NCBI GenBank assembly: GCA_014706295.1
Contig: JACSVZ010000002.1
Span: forward strand, 109,070,930 to 109,134,929
Direction: 5' to 3'
From: Lycocorax pyrrhopterus obiensis
Lineage: Eukaryota; Chordata; Aves; Passeriformes; Paradisaeidae
Length of the DNA: 64,000 bases
Position numbers and translations under genes: made by a program. Positions 1 through 13,112 of the stretch are shown here, in pieces. The notes under the pieces are model-generated. The model saw only the letters and a program-made list of their open reading frames with translations. It made no database searches and was not told the DNA's origin. Within the stretch, counting starts at the first letter, position 1. Each line of letters starts with the position of its first letter.

Positions 1-2164
1 TCTATAATGTTGTCACAGTCTACAAAAGCAATATCTACACAAAGTAATGCTCTACTGGTTACATGAGCATTCAGAAAGAAATGCATTACCTATCACATCT
101 TCATTTGTGGGTCTCACAATTTACTAGTAATATTTGTTCTGCAATTTGTTTCTAAAAAAGGCTACTGTTAATAACACTGTCCCTGGTAATTTTTAGAGCT
201 GTTATATATATGGAAGTAATAGAAAACATTCACTGGTACAGGAAAATTATGCATTTATATATTTGATGCATGAAGTGCAGATATATTTCTGTACTGACTA
301 TATTTCTGTTACATTTAAATAATGAACATTGTCCCAAATCAGAGAGTTTCTTCTATGGTTTTACACAAGAAAAAGTTCTAGCCAGAGACAAAAAGAAATA
401 GAAACAATTCCTAACACATAATTATGTTAAATAATCATATAAAATTAGCAAATATTCCCTATTCTGCCAGATTTAGTAAGAGTTCTATTTATCAAATGGT
501 ATGTAACTATGACAGTAGTCTACCTCTCATTCTTTTATATATGTTTTATGTGAGCCGAGGTTTTAATCAACAATCAAACACTGATTATTCTCTTAATTCT
601 GTAAATAAACAAGTAACTGTGACAAGATACATTTTAACAATAGTCAAGGTTTTTAAATGCTCTGATGTTATTGGAATATTCTTGTTAATCACTGAAAGTA
701 AGCCAGTATTCATTTATGATGAAAGAAAATGAGTAGCGCACAAAAACAATTAAAAATGCCAATCTTTATCTGCAAATGATCTGCATTTTTATGGTACCAT
801 TATGAAACAGTAATTTCATAATTAATACTTAATTTTCATGAGGAATTAGTTTAAATAAATTATGGATAGTCTCCTAAAGAAAATAGTCAATTTAAACAAA
901 AGAGAGTCTGTTAATTAAGTTGATTACTCTCAATAAAACCAACAGTGATATTTTAATTATATTTTCAGTTACTCAGTTCAGACACCATGACAAATCTGTT
1001 ACTTTCTAATGAAATTTTTAGAACTATTTGTTTTCATGATGTGAATAGCCATGTCACTTCCGATGGAACTCTGCTTTTAGATCATAATGAAACACAACAT
1101 GAATGTAGGTTTATAAAATGTTACATGTGCTGACAAGCATTACTTGTGCTTTTTACTTGTCAATATCGCTGTCCTTGCAAATTCTAAGGCTTATGGAATG
1201 ATACCCATAAGCTATGTGTTATGGAAACATGAATTTCAATAAAATTTGTAAAATCAACATTCCCAGGTTATACAGTGGGGGCTGGAAAAAAATCCTGGTC
1301 TCACGAAGTCAATGGCAACATTCTTAATGATTTTCTTCTCCCAAGTCTGATTCCCCGTTTTTAAATTTCCACTAATGTCAGTTGAAATTTGTCTGTGCTG
1401 TTCTTTGAAATATTTTGTCTCTTTCAACATGACTGACACTTTAAAAAGATTAAAACACTTGCAAAATAAAATCATATGGAGAATTATCATCACTAAAGGG
1501 GAAATAAGTTTATACCTTTGTGTAGGTCTTTTAATTGAGAAAATTAAAATCTGAGAAAATTATGATAGGTAAGACTAGATGTTTGTATAAAATTTGGCTA
1601 AGCTATTGAAGATTTATTTCCATATATGTACAATGCTGCCTATCGCTCACTTGCTAAAAGAAAGCACTTCATGCATGTAACATCTGAATACTTTAAAGGC
1701 TTAAACAGATTTAAATAATGATTCAATATAAATTATCATTTGTGGTCTCATGGACTAAGAACAAAGGGTAGAAATGCAGAATTCCTTCATTACTAACTAA
1801 ATGTCTACTGTAAAGGTCTCATGGAGAAAGTGAGCTCCAAACAGCTGTTTTACATTTTTAATGTATTTGTCTGGAACGAATTGCCTGTCTTTATTCAGTC
1901 TGTACAATACACATGAATTACAACAACATTGTCAAGATGTATTGGAGGAGGACAAATCAAAATGTAGAGAACAGATATATACCAAATATGGTCATAATTA
2001 TTCCATAAATTACTAGAAGGCATGTCAACAGCACTATGAATAGTATCGACTTTCATTCCTGAGTTACAAAACGTAGTACATTTTCTGAATTATTTATTTG
2101 GAAGAACAAAGTATCAGTTTCCAAACAAAATGTAAGGAAACTGTTTGAAGCATTGTATTGAGTT
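1..2164. other. AT-rich intergenic DNA, nothing recognised
   Basis: Open frames of at most about 100 codons, AT-driven composition, no repeat family that I recognise. The 102-codon frame at 424-732 has no domain, signal peptide or conserved-looking motif. Confidence 0.6.
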
Positions 2165-3139
2165 TGTGTGGCCAGATTTTGGTAGTGGGAGGCTGCAGGG
2201 GTGGTTTCTATGAGATGCTGCAAAAAGCTTTCCCCATGTCCTAGTGAGCCAATGCCACCCAGATCCAGGACAGACCCACTGCCAGCCAAGCCCAAATCCA
2301 TCAGTGTGGTGACAGCACCTCAGGGACACCAGAGTTAAGAATGGAGGGAAAAAATTGTTCAGTTGCAGAGAGAGCTATGAGATGAGAATATGTGAAAGCG
2401 ACAACTCTGCAGACACCAAGGTCAGTGCAGAAGGAGGGGCAGGAGGCACCAGAGCTGAGATTCCCCTGCAGCCCATGGTGCGGCTCATGGTGAGGCAGCT
2501 GTGGCCCTGCAGCCCATGAAGGTCCACGGGGATGTAGAGATCCACCTGCAGCCCATGGAGGACCTTGCGCTGGAGCAGGTGGGTGACCAAGGAGGCTGTG
2601 ACCCCATGGGAAGTCCACGCTGGAGCAGGTTCACTGGCAGGACTTGACACCCCGTGGAGAACGCACACCGGAGTAGTCTGTTCCCAAAAGACTGTCCCCC
2701 TTAGAAGGGATCCATGTTAGAGCATGGGAAGAGTGTGAGGAGTCCTCTGCCTGAGGAGGAAGGAGTGGCAGAGGCAGCATGTGATGAACTGACTGCAGCC
2801 CCCATTCCCTGTTCCCCCTGTGCCCCTGGCAGGGAAGGAGGTAGAGAAAATCGTGAGTGAAGTTGAGCCTGCAGATAAGGGAGGGATGGTGGGAAGGTGT
2901 TTTAAGATTTGGTTTTATTTCTTGTTTTCCTACTTTGATTTTATAGTTAATAAATTAAACTAGTTTCTTCAAGTCGAGTCTGTTTTGCCTATGACAGTAA
3001 CTGGTGAGTGATCTCTCTCTGTCCTTTTCCCAACCCACGAGCCTTTTGTTCTATTTTCTTTCCCTTGTCCGGCTGAGGAGGTGAGGGATAGAGCAGCTTT
3101 GGTGGGCACCTGGCACCAAGCCAAGGTCAACACACCACA
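2165..3139 (+). mobile_element. Solo LTR of a bird ERVL-like family (copy 1)
   Basis: Starts TGTGTGGCC and ends CCACA, about 975 bases. It shows the layout I associate with a common neoavian ERVL-type LTR: a GC-rich 5' part with a roughly 40-base periodicity in CTGCAGCCCATG (near 2466, 2507 and 2546), a polyadenylation signal AATAAA at 2949-2954, and the AAGTCGAGTCTGTTTTGCC block at 2970 followed by a CT-rich 3' part. A second copy of the family lies at about 55770-56459. No gag, pol or env follows on either side, so it is a solo LTR. I see no clear 5-base target duplication (GAGTT before, AATAT after), so one end may be off or decayed. The family name is from memory. Confidence 0.75.
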
Positions 3140-6100
3140 AATATAAATATCATAAGTACATAAATCCAAACTATCTGCATCTCAATCTTTTTACATTTTT
3201 AATCAACCAATTATGGGACACACTGAGACGGTTTGTATGGAACGAATATACTATGTGGATTACTGAACTCCATAAAGCAATTGAAATCTGGCATTTAGGA
3301 ATAAAGGTCAAAACCTATAAGTTCCAGATGGAATAATATTCTGTAACCTGAAATCCCCAACTATAGAAGATAGAACACTACAGCCAGTGTTCAAAGAATA
3401 CCGAGGATTTGCATTTTAAAAGAATAACAATCTGGAAAAAAAAATTGAACAGTGGCAGCTAAAAGAGTCAATACATTACATTTTACACATCGTTATTTTT
3501 ATGCCTTTCTGTTTGATCACAAAAAAATTATTTAATCTGGCAAGTGTTTCTTACCTTTTCATGCTCTCTGCTGATGAAAAAAAGCCCCATCTCTTTGCAT
3601 AGTAAAAGTGCATATATTTACTTGGGGACAAAACAAACAGCAGGAATACTGTTGTGTACCTCTCCCTGGAATCACATAAAAATCATGTAGACCTAATCAT
3701 TATCACAGCTTGTGCAGTCTCAATATTGGAAAGCAGAGGCATAGGAGTTACACAAGTAAGGCAAACCATGTTGACTCCACAGTTTCTGGCAGTGAAAGTA
3801 TGACAACCCATGGCTGAATTTGTCTTCAGTAGCTCCTATTTTAAGCAGTAAAGAGTAATTTTTGAAGAGTAATTGTCTTCAAGTTAAACCTGACCAACTT
3901 CAAGTGGATTTAAACCTTTTGACTATATTTTACAATGTTTGGTATAGTGGTTTTCAGTCATGAATTGCAAAACCTGAGGAGATCTAAATTTACGGAACCC
4001 TTTGAAACTGAACACAGGTATGACAATGTACCTCACCATTCTCAGAGCCTCATACTCTTCAGAAAATGGAATTACTAGAAAAGAAAAAATCCAGGCATAC
4101 AATTAATATTTCTTATTCAAAAATAAACAGAGGAAAAGAATTCTCCTTAGAAATGATAGACAGCCTCTAGTACAATAATTTATTCTTATGTTTGCATCTG
4201 TGCTGAAAACTCCTTTGTACAGAATTGCCAAATTCATTCAGTTTTTGCTGTCTGATAAAATTATTACTGGTTCATATCTTTGTGATGTTCCATTTGTGCA
4301 AAATATCCAGAAAGCTGCTGTCATTGGCCAGCTGACAATTTTCTCCCCCTCAGTCCACGGACTAGACTGCTCCCATGCCACATTTCAACATTTGACTTTC
4401 CCTAGAAATCTTCATGGGAAAAAAAGTGAGGTAATAATTTTTCACTGGGAAAATTTATTTTTCAAATATCATAAAACTTACCTTAATATATACAGAAATA
4501 TATATAAATTATTTCACATGGTAGCCTGAGAGACCAAAGCAAGATCAGGTTTCTTCTTTATTCCATGATGTATACATACCAAGAGATTTTCAGTCCCTGT
4601 TCTGACAAGCTTTCAATTTGAATAAGCAAGGAAGACAAATGGAGGAAGAAATGAAATATTAATATCTCAAGTTGGAGAACTGTGCTACAGAAAAAGCAAC
4701 TGACTTCCAGGGATTCAAAGAAAGAGCAGAGCCAGGATTCAAGTGTACAATTTCTGCGATAGTGCAGCACCTCGATTTGAACATTTTCTTTCTTCTGTGC
4801 CTTGTAGGATTTCACATATGATACTTTTTAAACCAAATCTGGTTTGCAGTCCTGACTACAGCGACCACAGTTTTGCTTGTTCAGACCAGAATAACCATCC
4901 TCCATTTATTCTGGAACCTGAAACTCTTGTTCCAACCTCTTCCCCACAGAAGAAATGCCAAAGGAAAAGAATGTTTTAATAACATATGGATAACCACAAA
5001 AGTAAAGCTAGAGTAATTTTATGTGAAACTTGATCTTATGAAAGAAAATCTGTATATTTTAGCTAGCTTATTCACTCTTTTAAAAAGTATAACTACAACA
5101 TTAAAGTAAGTAAATAAGAGAATGCCTTCCTATTTTTCAGAATCAGAGATGGAGTATTAGGCGCCTTAGTAAATTCTTTGATTACAAGTAGGCTGTTTTC
5201 TTTCCCTGAATCACTAAATGTAACCAGATGCCCCAGCACACACTCCTTGCTACCTTTAAGGTACAGTTCCAGGTGCCTTGCCTGGCTGCTCACAGAAGAC
5301 ACGCACAGAAGCAGCGTGGTAGCAAGCATGCACGGAATGGGCAGCTCAACAGGGAGGCTCCATGGGACTTTATACATTTCCAGGCAAAGAAAATCTAGGG
5401 GAAAAGTGTTGGGGTTTGTGACTTTGGATTAAGGCATTCATGCCTGATTCAGTCATCTTAGCCTTTTCCTGGCTTTTAAACGTGAGAAATACTTCTTAGG
5501 ATCACTTCATGGATGCATGAAATGAATCCTCCACAGAAATGTTTACAGAACTGGTCTTCAAAACAGTTAATTAGAGGAACAGCATTGTATACATCTTAGT
5601 AACCTTAGACTAATCCTGATGTGGAAAAATGAACAATTTTTCCTTGAAATTGCTAGGACACATTCACGTACAGGCTAAATGGACCTGGGATGGGACGTGG
5701 CTGCGGTTGATATGGCTGGGCTGCTTAGTAGGACTGATCAGCTGAAAAATAGCAGTGATCTCTGTCACATGGAAGACTAAAAACACGTCTTTGTATTTTC
5801 ACTGTAGTATGCTCTTGCATAACAGGTAATGTGGACTATCATGCACCATGTAAATGGTGTACAGGCTGTGAGCTGGCCCCTTCCTCAATAGCAAATTTGC
5901 ATCTAAGAATTTAGCCAGCATAGGTTGTGTAAGGAAAGCCTTTTGCTGCTGAGTGGTAACACTCCAATTTATCTACCTAAAATACCATTACAACTGGACT
6001 GAAATAAGTGATGTTTTATTCCCACAACACTTATTAATATAGAACATTGTCATATGCTCTGGAAAACTGCTTGTAATGCACTCCTTGTACCAGTTACCTT

Positions 6101-7222
6101 GCTTGTTTATAAAAAAACAATTTAGATCTTTTAAACCAAATAAAGGCAACCTCACCGTTTTCATAAAAAGTCTTATTTTTGGTGCATGCAAATGGCTGGC
6201 CTTCATAAAGGCAGGGTAAATGCTATGCATGCAGAATCTTATTCTTTTGCAAACAGTTTCAGTAATTATGCATAACTATTTTCTTTCCTTTTTTGTAAGT
6301 TGTAGCAGGATGAATGCAGCAAATTATAAGGTTATTTTAATCATCTCTTAAATGCAAATTGAGTAGAGCAACCGAGTCAGCTATAAAGGCAGTTATCAGA
6401 AATTATACTCTCCTGTTAAAAATATGTGTTAGATTCTTTCATTTCCCAAAATAACTTCCTTACAGGTTTTCCCTCTTATAATTGTTGAGTCTAACCTAAA
6501 AGGCAGCTATTTGAAGTGATTGATCTAAAAAGCTCACAGTTCATAAACCTTCATTATGAATTATGCACGCACTTACAATCTGCCTTGTAACCTTTACTTC
6601 CTGCCTCTGCCCTAGCCTCAGGCTCCAAAGAGTCATTTGCCATGCAAATCCTTACATTTTCCAAATTAGCTTTCCAGTAACTTGTCATAATTTGTTGAAA
6701 GGGTTTCCTATCCATAAACTTCACAAGGGCCATATAAAACCCAGTGTAGTTATGTAGTTAATGTGCAGTAATGACAATGAACATCCATAGGTGCTAATTC
6801 TTCTAGAAGAACCTACAAAATCATCTGTGTCTATGTTTAATTAATTTTAAGTGGTTACTTAAAATTAACTTTCTTAACTTCATAAACTCACATATTTAAG
6901 AGGATGCTTAAAAAATAAATCTGGAAAATAGTGAATTAAAACATTAATTTCCGTAAGTTATTCTTATATCTTACTACAAGATCTACTAGGCATAGTAGAA
7001 AAATGCTACACTCACTTTAGATTTTTTAAGAATCTACAAAGAAACAGCAGATCCAAACATCATAGGCATATGTCTCTTTCATGTGCCCTCTGCAATCCAG
7101 TACGCATATTACCTGCTGCCATGCTGGGAGCCTAGTTCTACTAATGTTTAAATATTTCCTTAACAAAGCTAGACTCATGAACTTCAGTGGGCTACTCACA
7201 TATTTGAAATTGAAAAAGGTAA

Positions 7223-7250
7223 TACTATTCCCTTACTGGGAATAGTAAGG
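7223..7250. repeat. Nested inverted repeats (alternative hairpins)
   Basis: TACTATTCCC (7223-7232) and GGGAATAGTA (7238-7247) form a perfect 10-base stem with a 5-base loop. CCTTACT (7231-7237) and AGTAAGG (7244-7250) form a second, overlapping 7-base stem. The two hairpins are mutually exclusive. No gene lies nearby. Confidence 0.8.
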
Positions 7251-7802
7251 AATTCAGACTTCAACTTGCTTTAAACTCTGAAATATCACTGGGTGGGCAA
7301 ATACATGCCAACTAAACTGTGATGTGTCATATGCTGAGTATTGATATTACATTTTAATTTAATTTTGTAGTCTATAATGAGCATGATGAACTGTATATAT
7401 GAATAGAAATGAAAGTTTTACTCCTTAACTATAGCGGGAAATTCTTTCTTAGAAAAGGAAAAAGGTGGTATCAATTACTAATTTTCTTTATTTCTTTAAG
7501 TGATCTATGGTTGAATGGCTGGAGTACAGAAAATGGATGGCTCAGAGGAACAGAATTGTCCAAGCATGGGCATAAGTTTATCTGAGACATAGCAGAGAGT
7601 AGCTGAGAACAAAAATAGAAAGATGATTGAAGAAATCAAACACTGAAAACTGACATTAAAAATTTTAACCTCATAGTTCTGACTAGAATGTTTTTAAGAC
7701 TCTTGGTTTCTTGTGTGATATTCATAGAACTTTTAAACTTATTATTTATTAACAGTTTTAAAATAGTATATAAGTCAAATATGCATAACTTCAACTTATA
7801 CA

Positions 7803-7855
7803 TATACACACACACACACATATATATAGAGAGATATACACATATATACACACAC
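7803..7855 (+). repeat. CA/TA microsatellite
   Basis: Compound (CA)n (TA)n (GA)n (CA)n tract. Its translation gives spurious short frames rich in His, Thr, Tyr and Ile. Confidence 0.85.
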
Positions 7856-8138
7856 TTTTGCTGTTATGATGCCCACAAACTAATATCTGATGTGGTTACC
7901 ACACTACATTCACACTCCCAAGGACCAGTCTCTGCTGCAAATTACAACACATACATTTTTATGGATAATAAGAAAATATTGTAATTTTAATTACTATGTT
8001 ATTTGGTCATGATTTAGCTTCTATCATATTACACTTAAGTAGCTAATATAAGACAGTATGTAAAATGGCACTGGCACTGCAAGTATTGGTGTGAATGGGG
8101 TGTCTTGAAGAGCTGGAGCCTCAATCAGCAGAATTACA

Positions 8139-8605
8139 GATTCACAGAATCATTAAGGTTGGAAAAGGCTTTCAATATCATTGAGTACAACCTTTGACCA
8201 AACACGACCATGCCAACTAAACCACAGCACTAAGCGCCATGCCCAGTCGTTTCTTGAACGCTTCCAGGGATGGTGATTTCACCCCTTCCCTAAGCAGCCC
8301 TTTCCAATGCTTGACAACCTTTTCCATGAAGAAATTCTTCCTAATGTCCAACCTGAACGTTCCCTAGTGCAGCCTGAGGCTATCTCCTCTGTCTTGTCAC
8401 TAGTTGACTGGGAGAAGAGACCAACCCCCACATTACTACAAACTCCTTTCAGGTGATTGTAGAGAGTGATAAGGTCTCCCCAAGCCTCCTTTTCTCCAGG
8501 TTAAACATTCCCAGCTCCCTCAGCCACTTCTCATAGGACTTACTCTCCAGATCCTTCACAAACTTGGCTGCCCTTCCCTGGACACACTCTAGCACCTCAA
8601 TCTCT
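8139..8605 (-). mobile_element. CR1 LINE fragment, antisense (3' end at left)
   Basis: The left end reads ATTCACAGAATCATTAAGG, the reverse complement of the bird CR1 3' terminus. The body (TTCCATGAAGAAATTCTTCC, the CCTTTTCTCCAGG block, CTGCCCTTCCCTGGACAC) is the reverse complement of the CR1 3' UTR and last part of ORF2. It is 5'-truncated, as most CR1 insertions are, and has no coding capacity. Confidence 0.92.
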
Positions 8606-9529
8606 TTCTTTGCTCCAAGCATTCACAGATTCCTCTGCTAACTTCAGGAGAGAATACGTCGTTCTTCCTGCAGAACTGGCACAGCTCAAGTAGAGAAATG
8701 TAATATAATACATCTAGATCAGAGCTGTCTATCGATCTGTGCTGAAGCATCATATGATACGTAGTGTAGCTGACGGTTGTTTTCACAGCCATAAAGGAGC
8801 AGCAAAAGAGAAAACCCACCACCACTTCTGCAGCAAGAGCCTCGACTAAACACAAAAAGAGATTCCCCAGACTGAAGTGGCTTTTTCACATCAGTGTACC
8901 TGAGAAATGCCCTCTGCCAACACTGCAGCAACCCCATTCTCCTTCTTAAGAAGTCGGTGGTGTTAATAAACTAATATTTTATTTCTCTCCTATTTTTGTT
9001 ATTGTCTAAAAGTTTCAGATGCATGTAGGTAGATACCTGTAAGTAGCATAAGGCTGAGCAGACTGCGTTGTTCATTTCTCTTGTAATGCAGAGAAGGTAA
9101 GGGAAAGCAATCCATTATGCACAAACAATTCAAAATATTTCTTAAGTTGCCCTTGGCAAGCAGGTGCAAGCAGGTGTGTACTTATCCCAAAGATAGCTTA
9201 TACTGTATGTAGGCCTTTTCCCCCAACAAGCTAGAGAGAGAACTGAAATCCTGAATTCCCTTCTCACAGGATTCCACGCTTTTGAACTTAAAAAGACAAT
9301 TTTGAATTGCATATCTATAGTACAACCATGATCTTTATTACTTTTCATGCTGTTCAACTGCGTGTTTTGTATCTGAATCTCAATACAGCAACATTTAGTT
9401 CAATGTGTGTAGGTCTCCAGGCATTAGTTTAGGAAATCATTTGTGATTACATGGCATGTTACTCCTTAAACTTGCAATTAGTCCATTGAAAAGGTCTTCA
9501 AAATGTTTTTTTATTGTTTGTATTTTTCT

Positions 9530-11800
9530 TTTTTTTTTAGGTCATGTGTGAAGTCTCTTTAAAAATTCTAGTTCTTCATCAGTTTTACCTTAACCCGATG
9601 ATGACATTTTATATATATACCCAGAAAAAAAAATTACTCATTGTAAGATGTTAAATGGTACTAATTCTTACAGCTTTCAATTTTGGCTGAAAACAGACCA
9701 GAAAGCAAGTGGAGCAGCAGATATCACACAATCTAAATGCTCTTTTCGGTCATTTTATGGTTGTCTATTACAGAAAGATAGCTAGATAGCTGGAATAATT
9801 GCCAAAGGAGGCTGTGATATCAGTCATTCACAGAAAAAAAATGCAAGGGCTAGATGTAATGGGACTGCATGAGTCACTTGTCTTAATTTTGGTGAGTAGT
9901 TTTAGTATTAAGCTGCAGTCCTTCGTATCAAGTTCTGGATACCAGTACTTGTCCTGCAATTGTTGGTTTGTTGTGACAACTTGAGCCTTACCATGAGCAT
10001 GTTGTATAAATTTTGCCTGTAATTCCTCTGGGACGTCTTCATAATTCCTTGAAATTCAATATAACTTGAGGTGGTATTTCATTATGTGTCTATCTTGTGG
10101 GTAAAGCTCATTCTGTAGGTTGAAATATAGTATTAGAATAGCATCCATACATTCGGAATTCTGGAACCACTTTCTAGATAGGAAGATACGTAATTTCTGT
10201 TAAACCAGACACTGCAAGTAAACAGTTCTAATTTTTTTCTCCTGTAATTGCATATTTATAATCCATGCAGCAACTTCCATATAATCAACTAGATAAGCAT
10301 CTAAAAAAGAGCAGATGAGATAAACTATCAGCTGCTCTGGTTTTGATTTGACTAAACTGTGTCACATAAAAATGAAAGTAATCTTGTGAGCCATCTGCAG
10401 ACAGTTCCTGCTCCTCTGAGATTTACAGAACTGCCAGGAGGTGTGATCTGTATGCAGTTGGAGTGCAATGCCTCAGAGGCAGGTTCTCTACTCTTCTGTT
10501 GTGTATGCACAAAGAAATATTTTCTTTCCAACATTTTTATGGCATCTTGTAAACTGTTCATTGTTCAAAGACAATGGTCTTATCACAGAAATTGTCCCTA
10601 TGGATTTGGGAAAGGATGGTTCCATATCTGTAGTACAAGAAATGATGGCCAGCATGGCCAAGGGAAGTGCTGCCTGGAGGTAGTTTGGAAGGTGACTGCT
10701 TGGGAAGCTCTCTCTGCTGGGTGCATCACTTCTCACACATTGGGAGGGCAAAGTGGACCTCAGCTTAGCTGCAACCACATTTATTAGATCAGCTGCCATG
10801 CCATAAAAAAGACCTGAGTGTTTATCTGGCTGCTGGAGTGCTAGGAGGGAGAAAAGGAAAAAACCCTACATTTATAGTATTTGGCCATTCCTGATCTGAG
10901 TCAAAAGTAAGGACAACTGTGGTGAACTCTAAAGCCAACAGAATAAACCCTCAGTATTTACAGTCAAAGCTTTCATCATTTGAAAATTTGCTATGGTGAA
11001 ACAGTTCTCAGGTAAACTTCAGATTTTACAGTGCACTGTTAATAGTTCTGCAGGTATTGCACAGTTAGGAATACATGTACATCATTTAGGTGTGCATAAA
11101 TAATGTACACCTCGATTTGAGAACTGAAAAATATGGTTGTGATTGGGTTTTTTGTGCGAGGGGTTGGGGGGGGGGGAGAAGAGTGAGCTCTTCCACATAT
11201 TCTATGACGTCTACCCATCTCAGACAAGAGATGGCATGCTCAAGAAAATAATACTCTGTGCATCTGATTTAGTATTTAGCAAAATTAACTTTCACCCTCC
11301 TGTATTGACCTGTTCAAGGACAGCCTATAGGATTTGGACTTTTTCATCAGCTTCAGGAGACTTTCCAAATACAGTAACATCATCCTGATAATACCAGATT
11401 CTGATCTTCTCATTAAGAATTAGTAACATATTTGAAAAACTCAGGATGTTGATTCAGGTCCATATGGCATATGATTAAAAGAGAAAAGTTCCATTAAGTG
11501 TAATAAATGCTGTGAAGCTTCAACTGTCTGGATACTTGGCAATAGGCATTCTTTAAATCAATAGTATAAAATATACTCTACAACTATGACATCAGTGTAA
11601 ATGGTTAACTGCCAACTATCAATCCCAATGGCTTTCGTTTCCCTAAGTCCATACAAACCCAAATTTTCTGGTTTGCTTTTTGTCACCACTGTACTGACAC
11701 TAATTTAGGAAGTGCAGTGACTCTATTAGTATCTTCTGGGATATTTTTTTAATTATCTTGTAACTCAGCATCTCTTGTTCAATTGTAGAGAATATAATTT
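9530..11800 (-). mobile_element. Degenerate Ty3/gypsy-type pol (RT, RNase H end, integrase)
   Basis: Read on the minus strand, motifs of a Ty3/gypsy pol occur in the right order and spacing, broken by stops and frameshifts. Reverse transcriptase: DLKNAYCQV at 11533-11559 (family DLKxAYxQV), a GLFRFxRMPFG-like segment near 11480, and YYQDDV with both catalytic aspartates at 11376-11393. RNase H C-terminus: RAADSLSHL at about 10309-10338 (family ADxLSRL). Integrase zinc domain: an open stretch at 9915-10007 with HxxxH-like spacing, YWYP at 9936-9947 (family YWWP) and a following Cys. Integrase core: VIDNHKMTEK at 9742-9771 (family VVIDxxSKWPE), then an FWSVF segment. YxDD to ADxLSRL is about 350 codons and ADxLSRL to the integrase finger about 100 codons, both as in intact elements. 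No LTRs are seen. It cannot be translated into one protein, so it is a dead copy. Confidence 0.75.
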
Positions 11801-12400
11801 CCATTGTAGAAGTGGCACGTTAGATTGAATTGTCATGCTGTGAATAAATCATTCTGCACACATATGGCATTTTCATGTACCAGCTGATACTAGTTCTTTT
11901 GTAAGAGCTGAAAATGGAATTTGTATTGAAACAGTGTTTCATTGTATTGAAGCAATGCATATTTATATATATATAAACACTTGCATAAGTAGTAGAGGTC
12001 ACAGATTTCTGCTTAACAGGAGTATTACTGTACACAAGAATAAATATTAGCAGTAGACATCAAAAGTAATTTTTCTATGCAGGAAACAACAAGAATAATG
12101 TTCTTCAGGTGGCTTACTAGATAATGTCAAGCTTAAAACTTCTATAGCAGTTCAGGAAATGCAGTCACTAGGTATTGAAGCTCAGAAATCAGCCTCCAAT
12201 GTTATTTTAGTATTATATGACCACCATACTGCTGCAAGAAAAAGTAACTGGACACAAATGCATCCATAATAAACAACTGATTCCATCCATGGTCAAAACA
12301 GTAACATCTGGTACTGTAACATCACAATATTGCTTACATAAAAATCCATTAAATATTTTAATGCAACATCTTTCTGCAATACTTGCAGGTTGTCCAATCT
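11801..12400 (-). mobile_element. Possible upstream part of the Ty3/gypsy relic
   Basis: The minus strand directly upstream of the reverse transcriptase motifs is where the protease and the RT N-terminus should lie. Short matches (a segment like VTxxDGIxxxM near 12290, and one like the RT approach region near 11780) are suggestive only. A CA/TA microsatellite at about 12425-12445 may mark its limit. Low confidence. Confidence 0.3.
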
Positions 12401-12424
12401 GGTTTATGATGTGCTGTAAATATT

Positions 12425-12445
12425 TACACACACACACATATATAC
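12425..12445 (+). repeat. Short CA/TA microsatellite
   Basis: ACACACACACACATATATAC-type tract. Confidence 0.7.
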
Positions 12446-12989
12446 ATGTTATATACGCTGAGCTTTTAGCCATAGTTCCAATGGTTGCAGTTTGAAGACA
12501 GTTCACCATTTCTCAATTTTCATATTGCAAATTCAGTTAGAGAAGCAACAGTTATGATCTCCTGTACTGTCAGGTCCAATTCATGGAGTAAATACGATCT
12601 ATAATCAATAGGAAATGCTTTCTTCCATAAGATAAACTTGACCTTTTTCTGCTGTGCTTCTGGACTTATATATGATTTTTAACTCCCTTAAAGCAGAAGT
12701 GTACTGTTCTGTTGAGGCACTTGTTTTCTGTGTATGCTGGTAAACTTTATTGGATTCAGCTACAAGATTTATTGCAGAAAAAAAAAAATCTATTTTAGGA
12801 GTACAGATTCCTTTTTTTTTTCCATCATGAAACAGAGAGTACCCCACAGCTCTCTGCTCTGGTGGGTACTCTCCAGTGGGTGCTCCGACATAGCAAACAG
12901 CATAAGCGGTTTTCTTTCTCCAGCAAAGGCAGTGCCACTAACTATCCCTATATGATTCCCAAATATTTTCATGTGAACAACAGAAGGAA

Positions 12990-13112
12990 CTTTCAAGGCC
13001 AGGTTGGATGGGGCATTGGCAACCTGGTCTAGTGGGACATGTCCCTGCCCATGGCAGAGTGGTTGGAGTTAGATGATCTTGAAGGTCCCTTCAAACCCAA
13101 ACCATTCTATGT
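12990..13112 (+). mobile_element. CR1 LINE 3' tail, sense
   Basis: Contains CCAGGTTGGATGGGGC, CTGGTCTAGTGGGACATGTC, TTAGATGATCTTGAAGGTCC and AACCCAAACCATTCTATG, the standard 3' untranslated end of bird CR1. Only about 120 bases remain. A 139-codon open frame at 13039-13458 starts inside it and is not a gene. Confidence 0.92.

Larger units (their letters stand above)
3140..8138. other. AT-rich intergenic DNA, no gene recognised
   Basis: Contains an inverted-repeat pair (7223-7250) and a CA/TA microsatellite (about 7803-7855). One minus-strand open frame at 5093-5377 has a hydrophobic, signal-peptide-like start but nothing else to support it. Otherwise nothing recognised. Confidence 0.55.
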
